NCBI GenBank assembly: GCA_964431655.1 | Contig: CAYSKJ010000194.1 | Span: forward strand, 1 to 5,386 | Direction of reading: 5' to 3' | Source of the DNA: CAYMEV01 sp964431655 [NCBI: uncultured bacterium] | GTDB taxonomy: Bacteria; CAYMEV01 | Length of the DNA stretch: 5,386 nt | Shown here: positions 1 to 5,386 of the stretch, piece after piece | How the letters are laid out: the number at the start of each line of letters is the position of its first letter | How positions within the stretch are numbered: the stretch's first letter is position 1 | Made by a program: the position numbers and the translations under genes | The notes under the pieces: generated by a model | Told to the model about the DNA's origin: nothing | Databases searched by the model: none | What the model saw: only the letters and a program-made list of their open reading frames with translations

Positions 1-40
1 CAATTAATAAAAATAGCTGGATCTACAGAATATATGTTCC

Positions 41-124
41 GTGAATATGTGTGATAAATTATTATCAATTATGATTTTGTCTGTTTTTTTATGTCTGTTT
101 ATATCCCCCTGCTTTTTTGGAGAG
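41..124 (+). other. N-terminal signal peptide or membrane anchor of the 454-aa protein
   Basis: Residues 1-28 have a short n-region with Lys6, then a hydrophobic core rich in Leu, Ile, Phe and Met (about 7-22), then SPCFFGEDKG where the chain turns polar. Cleavage by signal peptidase I after Gly27 is possible. ISPC (21-24) looks like a lipobox but has Pro at -1, which the usual consensus does not allow. The segment may therefore be a lipoprotein signal of relaxed type, an ordinary signal peptide, or an uncleaved anchor. Export across the inner membrane is the common implication. Confidence 0.7.
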
Positions 125-1405
125 GACAAGGGGTTTGACCTTTCAGCTCTTGATAATTACAGGCTTAACCCCAATCTGGACAATTACGACAGACTGGAAA
201 AATATATCGGTGAATCATCCGGGGACAGTTCCGGGACAATCACAGACGCCATAGACCAGAGCCTTGAGATAATGCGTGAATCGGAGAACGACTGGGGCAG
301 CGCATTAAAGACTGCACTCCGCAATGTTGATGATACTGTAGTTCCTGAAGCACGGGCAGGGTCAAATCTCTACCGGCTGGGAAAGGGCGCTGAAATATTT
401 GACCTGGTGAGCAGAAGTGTCCTTGTCTACGATGAGTATAATAAGGGGAAGGGCGGGCATTCTTACAATGCATCGGTCCTTGCGGGCAGAGAGCTTACCA
501 AGATGGTTGCAGGGAATTATATGGGAGGACTTGCAATTGCAGTCCTTGCAGGTACATCGGCTCCCATACTGCCTGCCATTGCAGTCGGCTATGTCGCGAG
601 CAAGGGTGCTGAGTCCCTCCTGCAGATGATCTTTGACGGATATGATAAATTAAAGGAAAGGTCAGCTGAGCTGACCCAGCCTCAGAGAAACCGCAAGATA
701 AACAGCTATCTGCAGAAAGCGAAAGATGAATTCAATATACCCGATGATGCAACGGTTACAACTTACAAGGATGAGCTGGGAAATACGGTGACAGACACAA
801 CATGGGACGATCCCGACACCGGCGAGAGCTATACCTGTACTCACTGGTACAATAAATACGGCCATGAGATGAGCTCTGACTTTGCAAGGACAGAATATGC
901 CATGGATGTCAGCGATGTATCGGGGGGAGAATACCGCCAATCATCAAAAACAACCCTGGGCAGGCATATTGAGGGCAGAACCGGCACTGGTCAGCAGGGA
1001 GATGATGATGAATCCCCGGGAAGGGAAGACCCTGAGATCCTTGACCATGTTGATCCAAAAAAGGCTCTGGCAACCGCCAGCACAGAGGCTGAAATAACCT
1101 ACGGCAAGGAGATTGCGACCATTACAACAACCTTTACCCTTAGCTTTTACAATGTGGGTGCCCTTGTCAAAGGATATGATAAGGCGGTATTGACTGTCAC
1201 GGAAGTAATGCCCAACGGCAGTAAATCTGCCATGACATGGGCAGGGACCTTCAGCGGGGGGCCCAATGGAGTCTTCAGGCTGTCAAGCGAGGATGATTCC
1301 GTAGTATTCAGGTTGAAGAACGGAACCATGACTGAATCAGTCGACGGCATAGTCCTTAAGGTTTTAAGACCGGATGTCTTTGATAACTGGCCTGAGAATT
1401 TCTAA
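41..1405 (+). CDS. Exported or membrane-associated protein of unknown function, 454 aa
   Basis: I do not recognise this family. An in-frame TAG at 14-16 bounds the gene on the left, so it is complete. Possible starts are GTG 41, ATG 47 and ATG 71; none has a convincing Shine-Dalgarno. I prefer 41 or 47 because they keep Lys6 ahead of the hydrophobic core (residues 7-22) and so give a normal signal-sequence n-region. Layout: signal or anchor 1-28; polar, partly helical region 30-120; Gly/Ala-rich hydrophobic stretch 160-196; charged helix 200-231; Asp/Thr/Tyr-rich segment 232-300 with a DELGNTVTDTTW motif; acidic Gly-rich linker 313-335; probable beta-sandwich 345-443 of alternating hydrophobic strands, ending in DNWPENF. 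No catalytic motif is visible. Only four Cys are present (4, 18, 24, 266), three of them in the leader. It stands alone on its strand and converges with the cyclase gene. The coding call is firm; the function is unknown. Confidence 0.88.
   Translation: MNMCDKLLSIMILSVFLCLFISPCFFGEDKGFDLSALDNYRLNPNLDNYDRLEKYIGESSGDSSGTITDAIDQSLEIMRESENDWGSALKTALRNVDDTVVPEARAGSNLYRLGKGAEIFDLVSRSVLVYDEYNKGKGGHSYNASVLAGRELTKMVAGNYMGGLAIAVLAGTSAPILPAIAVGYVASKGAESLLQMIFDGYDKLKERSAELTQPQRNRKINSYLQKAKDEFNIPDDATVTTYKDELGNTVTDTTWDDPDTGESYTCTHWYNKYGHEMSSDFARTEYAMDVSDVSGGEYRQSSKTTLGRHIEGRTGTGQQGDDDESPGREDPEILDHVDPKKALATASTEAEITYGKEIATITTTFTLSFYNVGALVKGYDKAVLTVTEVMPNGSKSAMTWAGTFSGGPNGVFRLSSEDDSVVFRLKNGTMTESVDGIVLKVLRPDVFDNWPENF
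518..643 (+). other. Gly/Ala-rich hydrophobic segment, possible membrane hairpin
   Basis: Residues 160-201 contain GGLAIAVLAG, then a short break around SAPILP, then AIAVGYVASKGAESLLQMIF. Small residues (Gly, Ala, Ser) recur at helix-packing spacing, and there is no charge between Tyr160 and Lys188. Two short hydrophobic helices joined by a Pro-containing turn is the simplest reading. Similar Gly/Ala-rich stretches, preceded by an LG.....D.......YDEY-like helix as here (residues 112-133), occur as linkers before the toxic domains of some secreted effectors. That comparison is from memory and is inference. A buried helical hairpin in a soluble domain is the main alternative. Confidence 0.5.
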
Positions 1406-1487
1406 TTTACAGGTCCGCTGGAGGATCAGCAGATTACTGATAAAAGGTAATTCCCCCTGATAAGGCATGCCTTACTTATTCAAATGG
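1406..1487. other. Convergent intergenic gap with a 14-bp perfect palindrome
   Basis: This 82-bp gap lies between the TAA of the exported-protein gene and the TGA of the cyclase gene. It holds a perfect palindrome, TAAGGCATGCCTTA, at 1461-1474. As RNA this could form only a 5-bp stem with a CATG loop on either strand, with no proper U-tract, so it would be a weak bidirectional terminator at best. A second, weaker candidate is GCTG/CAGC at 1417-1430. The 7-mer CTGATAA occurs at 1437-1443 and again at 1457-1463. No strong intrinsic terminator is visible for either gene. Confidence 0.4.
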
Positions 1488-4400
1488 TCACTGCAGTTCT
1501 TCAAGTCTCTGCCTGAAGTCGTGCCTGGATTTCTTTTCCAACAGCCCTTTATATAAATTCCTTGCTTTTGTCCTGTATCTGTCAAGACCTGTAAGTTTCC
1601 AGAGCTCATAGTTTATAATGGCCTTTTCTTCCTGACCGTATTTTTTGTCCAGAAGCATCGCAGAAAGTGCTTTTATATTATTCTCCAGCTTGTATTTAAT
1701 AATACTGGCATTTAAGATAACATCTTTTTTATTAATTTCAACGGCTATTTTAAGGCCCTCATCAAACAGTCTTAGAGCTTTTTCTGTGTCCGACATTTTA
1801 ATCATGCACTCAGCTTTGATACATAACTGTTCACAAAGCACATACCGGGTATTCAGCTCTCTTGATATTGCAATGGCTTTATCATGGTATTCTGCTGACT
1901 CTTCATATCTGCCCTCCATGCTAAAAATCTGTCCCAGGCAGGTAAAGCAGAAGCTGATTCCATGCCTGTCTCCAAGATATCGGCATATTGAAAGCTTTTC
2001 TTCGTAGCATTCTTTTGCCCTCTGATAATCACCCCTGTTAAGATGAATGTTTCCGATTATTCCAAGCGCGGTGGCTGTCTCTTTATTCATGCCCAGGTTT
2101 TTTGACATTTCCAGCTGTTTCCGGCAATAATCCATGGCTTTATCGTATTCACGCAAAAAGCAGTAAACATCACCGAGATAACCAAGGCTCGTTAATATCT
2201 GATTTTCTGATCCCAGCTGTTCCGCGATTAATAATTGCCGATGATAATAGTCTGCAGCTCTTTTATAATCTCCAATATTTGTATATACAACCCCGAGATT
2301 GCCCAGGGCAATGCATAATCCATTTTTATCGCCCATATCTTCATAATTTTTAAGCTGTTTATTATAACTTTCAATAGCCTTCTGAAAATCTCCCCTCCTG
2401 AAATAAAACTCAGCCATATTGCAGTGGGTATCAATTATAGCGTGTTTATCCCCTATCTCCAGGCTGATGGACATGGATTTTTCATAGAATTCCTTTGCTT
2501 TGCTGTAATTGCCCTGACGTGAGCAGATAATACCGATATTACACAGGGCGGTTGCAACTCCTCTCCTGTCACGAATATCGTCACAGGCTGATCTCTGCTT
2601 TTCGTACAGGGCAAGTGCCTGTGCATAATCACCCTTATCACTGTATAGAATACCCATATTGCCCGTAACATATGCAATGCTGGTCTTATCCCCTGTTTCT
2701 TCACAGATTGAGAGCTGATTCTTATAGTACTCCATTGCCTGTACAGATTCTCCAGATAACCAGAGGGTGATACCAATGTTGTTAAGGGCATTTGCAATTC
2801 TTTGTTTATCATGCAGTTCCCGGGCAATTGACAGAGACTTATGCAAAAGATCCAAAGACTCCCTGTGCCTTCCAAACTTGGTGAGTATAAACCCGATATA
2901 GCTTAAACAGTCGCACTGGAGGCCCATATCACCGGCTTTTATTGACAGCTCCCAGGCTTTTCTGTATGCTTTTTCTGCATCGCGCCAGCTTCCTGTAAGT
3001 TCGAGAATCTGGCCTTTACGGATAAGAACCTCAATGTATTTTGCTTTTTCTTTCTTATCTATGTATTTGAGAAGATGGTCATAAAGCTCAATTGCGCGGA
3101 TGTTCCTGTATTCCTTTTTTGCGGAATCAGCGGATTTTTCCAGATAATCAAGAGTTTTCTGCAGGTTTTCAGCCTTTTCGTAATGATCGGCCAGGTCCTC
3201 ATAATAGGGCTTCAGATTATCCGCGTAAATATCTTCCATAATTGCTCCTGCAAGTCCATGGAGCCTTCTCAGCGTTTTTTTAAGCTGAATTTCATACAAT
3301 GCATCCCTGATGAGGCTATGTCTGAAAATATAATTAAGTTCTAAAAGGCTTTCCCATATCTGCTCCCTGCAGCCCTCTTCCAGATACTCCCTGAACTCCC
3401 CTTCATCAACGGCGATATCTACAGCTCTGAGCATCTTTTCAAGTATATTAACCGCAAATACCCTTCCCAGAACTGAAGCAGTCTTAAGGGTCTCTTTGAG
3501 CTTTGCTGACAGTCTGTCTATTCTGGCTACTATTATCTGGGCAATGCCGGATGGAATATCCTCCGATTTATTTTCCAGCCTGAATTCTTTATCAAGAAGG
3601 TTATTTTCATAAAGGAAAAGAATTATCTGTTCAGCAAAGAAGGGATTGCCTTCACTTTTGTCCCAGATAAAGGATTCTGATTCTTCTGGTATCCTGTCCG
3701 TGTTAAGCCTGTCAAGCATAAGCTCTTTCAAGGCTTTCCTGTCAAAGGGCGCCAGTTTTATCCTTTTCCCTTTGGATGCCATTCCCGGTATTTTGAATGC
3801 CCTGCCGTCATCATCAGGCCTGCACAAGGCAATGATGCCAATGGGTAATTTATGAGAGGCCTTTGAAATAAGATTCAGCAATACTGTGCTGTCACTGTCA
3901 ATCCATTGGGCATCCTCAATTACAAGCATAACCGGTCTGATCAAACTCAGGGCATTTATCAGGTTCTTGACAGAGTAGAGAGTGTTCTCATATTTTCCCT
4001 TCCCGTCAAGTTCCGAATAAAGGCTGTTTTCCCATTCCAGATCAATGAGAGCGCCAATGACCGACCTGGTTCGCACCAGCTCGTTTCTGACATCAGAATT
4101 CCCTGTCATATCCACCAGGTTTTTATAAATATTATTAAATGCCTGGAAATTCTTTTCCAGGGTTTTTGATTCATCCTGTTTGAAGAATAATTTAAGGAAA
4201 CTGGCAAAGGGATTAAATGATTTTTTAAGTATCTCATCACAAGGCAGGTTAAAGAAACTGCATTCCTCATGCAGATTTGAAAAATAATCAATAAATCTGC
4301 TTTTGCCAATCCCGGCAGGGCCCTCAATATAGATTATTCCTGCGTTTTCTCCTCTCAAGGCAGGAGAAAGGAAATTATCCAGCCTCTTCATCTCTCTTTT

Positions 4401-5386
4401 CCTTCCGATAAAACTGCCTGTGTACTGAATTCCTTTCTTTGATTCTGCCCTTAATACATAGAGCTCTTTTTTTGACTTGAAACCCTTCAGGCTGTAGGAT
4501 CCGGCATACTGGAAGCTGTAGATACCCGAAAGCTTATCCTTTAGTGTCTTATCCGCATATATTCCCATCCATTTTGCACTCATCATAATCCGTGCGGATA
4601 AATTGACCACATCACCGAGCACGGTGTATTCACTCCTTATTCCAGATCCCACAAAACCCGCAAAAACAAAACCTGCTGTAACCCCTGCTCTGAAACAGAG
4701 GCCCTTTATCCTGCCTAAACAGAGGGCAAAATCGCATACCCTGCGGTAAAGATTCTCTTTTCCCACCGGTGCTCCGAATATGATAAGGGCCGTACATCCC
4801 TTATCGCCGAAATAGATCCTGCTGAAATACCCTCCAAAATCACTGGATTTTTTTATAAAAATCCTGACAAATTCATCAAGCCTTTCATCTTCTTTGAGAT
4901 TAACAAAACATGATGCAATTTCCCTGAACTCACCCTTATGCTGAATTTCTGTGACAGCAGGAGGGAAGAAAAGAGCTTCGGATTCTGATGGTAAAGATTC
5001 CTTAATCTCTTTCTCCGGCATAACGGGATCCCCCGGCATCACAAGATAAAATTCCTTATCCAGGGGCTTCAGTCTGGCGAATGAAGACAGCTTCCGGGCA
5101 ATACTCCTGTCTGCAACAATCTGCATTTTTGAGGCCTTATGTTCACCAAGGGCAGAACTGTCCACCGCTTTGCCTTTGAAATACCATGTATTCTGCAGCT
5201 CTGTCTCAATGATCCTGTATTCAATATCCCCAAAAGACAGCCCTATCTTTACAGATAAATTGAAAGTGCCGTGCTTTGTGTCCACCAGGCCCTGTCTTCT
5301 GAAGAGCCTGTTAATGCTGAATGCAGCATTAAGGGCATGATCCTCCTTATCAGCTGTAAATACAGAGCTGAAGGCATCCCCGGCAA
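1488..5386 (-). CDS. sAC-like tandem class III adenylate cyclase with STAND NTPase and TPR array (5' end missing)
   Basis: This is predicted to make cAMP from ATP in the cytoplasm, controlled by its NTPase and TPR parts. The reading frame runs from the TGA at 1488-1490 to the window edge with no stop, giving at least 1,298 codons. A GTG at 5283-5285 is an internal Val, not the start: the 33 codons upstream of it continue the cyclase fold (AGDAFSSVF). Numbering from that Val as 1: C1 from -33 to about 80 (VKIGLSFG, WYFKGKAVD); C2 about 120-284 (CFVNL, FGDKGCTALIIFG, YTVLGDVVNLSARIMM); STAND NTPase 290-684 (Walker A 322-329, Walker B 452-458, GNPFFAEQ 546-553); TPRs about 690-1185; helical tail 1186-1265. 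FGDKGC and the YTVxG..VNxxARxMM pattern closely resemble C2 of mammalian sAC as I recall it. About 70-110 N-terminal residues, with the first metal Asp, should lie to the right. Paralogues with degenerate cyclase domains exist, so activity is inferred; the architecture is clear. Confidence 0.93.
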   Translation of the reverse strand, partial: AGDAFSSVFTADKEDHALNAAFSINRLFRRQGLVDTKHGTFNLSVKIGLSFGDIEYRIIETELQNTWYFKGKAVDSSALGEHKASKMQIVADRSIARKLSSFARLKPLDKEFYLVMPGDPVMPEKEIKESLPSESEALFFPPAVTEIQHKGEFREIASCFVNLKEDERLDEFVRIFIKKSSDFGGYFSRIYFGDKGCTALIIFGAPVGKENLYRRVCDFALCLGRIKGLCFRAGVTAGFVFAGFVGSGIRSEYTVLGDVVNLSARIMMSAKWMGIYADKTLKDKLSGIYSFQYAGSYSLKGFKSKKELYVLRAESKKGIQYTGSFIGRKREMKRLDNFLSPALRGENAGIIYIEGPAGIGKSRFIDYFSNLHEECSFFNLPCDEILKKSFNPFASFLKLFFKQDESKTLEKNFQAFNNIYKNLVDMTGNSDVRNELVRTRSVIGALIDLEWENSLYSELDGKGKYENTLYSVKNLINALSLIRPVMLVIEDAQWIDSDSTVLLNLISKASHKLPIGIIALCRPDDDGRAFKIPGMASKGKRIKLAPFDRKALKELMLDRLNTDRIPEESESFIWDKSEGNPFFAEQIILFLYENNLLDKEFRLENKSEDIPSGIAQIIVARIDRLSAKLKETLKTASVLGRVFAVNILEKMLRAVDIAVDEGEFREYLEEGCREQIWESLLELNYIFRHSLIRDALYEIQLKKTLRRLHGLAGAIMEDIYADNLKPYYEDLADHYEKAENLQKTLDYLEKSADSAKKEYRNIRAIELYDHLLKYIDKKEKAKYIEVLIRKGQILELTGSWRDAEKAYRKAWELSIKAGDMGLQCDCLSYIGFILTKFGRHRESLDLLHKSLSIARELHDKQRIANALNNIGITLWLSGESVQAMEYYKNQLSICEETGDKTSIAYVTGNMGILYSDKGDYAQALALYEKQRSACDDIRDRRGVATALCNIGIICSRQGNYSKAKEFYEKSMSISLEIGDKHAIIDTHCNMAEFYFRRGDFQKAIESYNKQLKNYEDMGDKNGLCIALGNLGVVYTNIGDYKRAADYYHRQLLIAEQLGSENQILTSLGYLGDVYCFLREYDKAMDYCRKQLEMSKNLGMNKETATALGIIGNIHLNRGDYQRAKECYEEKLSICRYLGDRHGISFCFTCLGQIFSMEGRYEESAEYHDKAIAISRELNTRYVLCEQLCIKAECMIKMSDTEKALRLFDEGLKIAVEINKKDVILNASIIKYKLENNIKALSAMLLDKKYGQEEKAIINYELWKLTGLDRYRTKARNLYKGLLEKKSRHDFRQRLEELQ
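1734..3053 (-). repeat. Eleven in-register 40-residue TPR units (120-bp coding period)
   Basis: A Gly (twice Ala) on helix A recurs exactly every 40 residues: 758, 798, 838, 878, 918, 958 (Ala), 998, 1038, 1078, 1118 and 1158 (Ala). Each unit follows a pattern like ALxNIGxxYxxxGDYxKAxxYYxKxLxIxxxxGDK. The 40-residue, rather than 34-residue, period is that of the long TPR subtype found in LGN/kinesin-light-chain-like arrays. There are no indels across about 1.3 kb. The units have diverged in DNA sequence, so this is not a recent tandem expansion. Another TPR-like pair at about 690-740 precedes the array out of this phase. The array is probably a superhelical surface for binding a peptide or protein that controls the cyclase. 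Confidence 0.92.
3234..4412 (-). other. STAND/AAA-type NTPase module
   Basis: The module starts right after C2 with FIGRKREMKRLDNFL (292-306), the usual entry motif of MalT/AfsR/ADCY10-type STAND NTPases. Walker A is GPAGIGKS (322-329). Walker B is VMLVIEDAQWID (452-463), with an ED pair and the DAQW.D signature. ALCRP (486-490) fits a sensor strand ending in Arg. GNPFFAEQ (546-553) is the conserved motif of the small helical subdomain. IARID-like IVARIDRL (585-592) with ASVLGRVF (603-610), and FRHSLIRDALYE (654-665) followed by LRRLHGLAG, mark the winged-helix and linker region before the TPRs. All nucleotide-binding motifs look intact, so NTP-dependent switching is expected. Confidence 0.88.
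4434..5386 (-). other. Tandem class III cyclase homology domains: C1 (partial) and C2
   Basis: C1 enters at the window edge with the metal-type Asp of AGDA (codon 5376-5378). It continues through VKIGLSFGDIEYRI and WYFKGKAVDSSALGE, and lacks the Asn/Arg pair at the VN..AR position. C2 has FVNL where catalytic domains have F.D(I/L), so the first metal Asp is Asn129 there. It keeps Asp161 in FGDKG, and Thr221, Asn228 and Arg232 in YTVLGDVVNLSAR. In sAC, C1 supplies the metal-binding Asp residues and C2 supplies the adenine- and transition-state-contacting residues. The same division is seen here. By my alignment the Lys that contacts adenine in sAC C2 is Arg156. Confidence 0.85.

Noticed and set aside
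1-40. AT-rich leader as a promoter for the exported-protein gene
   Set aside because: There is no convincing -35/-10 pair with proper spacing, and only 40 bases are visible, so any call would be a guess.
662-940. 92-codon open frame on the - strand inside the exported-protein gene
   Set aside because: It is antisense to a continuous, well-structured + strand gene and has no recognisable motif or start signal.
1417-1430. GCTG-GAGGAT-CAGC hairpin after the exported-protein gene as an intrinsic terminator
   Set aside because: The stem is only 4 bp and no U-tract follows, so I cannot support it as a terminator.
1645-2007. 120-codon open frame on the + strand opposite the TPR array
   Set aside because: It lies antisense to clear TPR coding sequence and has no domain or ribosome binding site. 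Its composition follows from the repeats on the other strand.
2453-2875. 140-codon open frame on the - strand within the TPR region
   Set aside because: It is a shifted-frame shadow of the TPR repeats. The main frame has strict 40-residue periodicity through the same bases, and no frameshift is needed.
1734-3053. 120-bp periodic DNA as a tandem satellite or CRISPR-like repeat
   Set aside because: The period is in the protein. The DNA units are highly diverged and lie within one open coding frame with no spacers.
5336-5348. AAGGAGG followed by ATG on the - strand, resembling a start site for a gene inside the cyclase frame
   Set aside because: The ATG is out of frame with the cyclase and opens only a reading frame of about 29 codons. 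The spacer is just 3 bases. The string simply encodes Lys-Glu-Asp-His in the cyclase frame.

Overview
The window holds two convergent protein-coding genes and almost nothing else. On the + strand, 41-1405 encodes a 454-residue exported or membrane-associated protein that I cannot assign to a named family. On the - strand, 1488 to the right edge encodes at least 1,298 residues of a very large signalling protein. Its start lies beyond the window. An 82-bp gap (1406-1487) separates the two stop codons.

The large protein has the architecture of soluble adenylyl cyclase (sAC/ADCY10-like). In order it carries the end of a first class III cyclase homology domain (C1), a complete second one (C2), a STAND/AAA-type NTPase with clear Walker A and B motifs, and a long tetratricopeptide (TPR) array. 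The TPR array has a strict 40-residue period over eleven units, followed by a short helical tail. C1 carries the metal-binding-type Asp and C2 carries the Thr/Asn/Arg set that contacts ATP. This is the asymmetric split seen in mammalian sAC, so one active site built from both halves is plausible. The expected output is cAMP, gated by whatever binds the NTPase and TPR parts.

The + strand protein has an N-terminal signal or anchor segment, a Gly/Ala-rich hydrophobic stretch in the middle, an acidic low-complexity linker and a probable beta-rich C-terminal domain. The hydrophobic stretch resembles the membrane-active linkers of some secreted effectors, but that is inference. The two genes converge, so they are not in one operon and nothing in the sequence links their functions.

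The composition is moderate in GC, and GTG starts are possible. Cyclase-NTPase-TPR giants occur in spirochaetes, Deltaproteobacteria-like lineages, cyanobacteria and similar bacteria with rich signalling repertoires. A bacterium is likely, but I cannot name the phylum from this window. I see no RNA genes, CRISPR arrays, insertion sequences or strong terminators.
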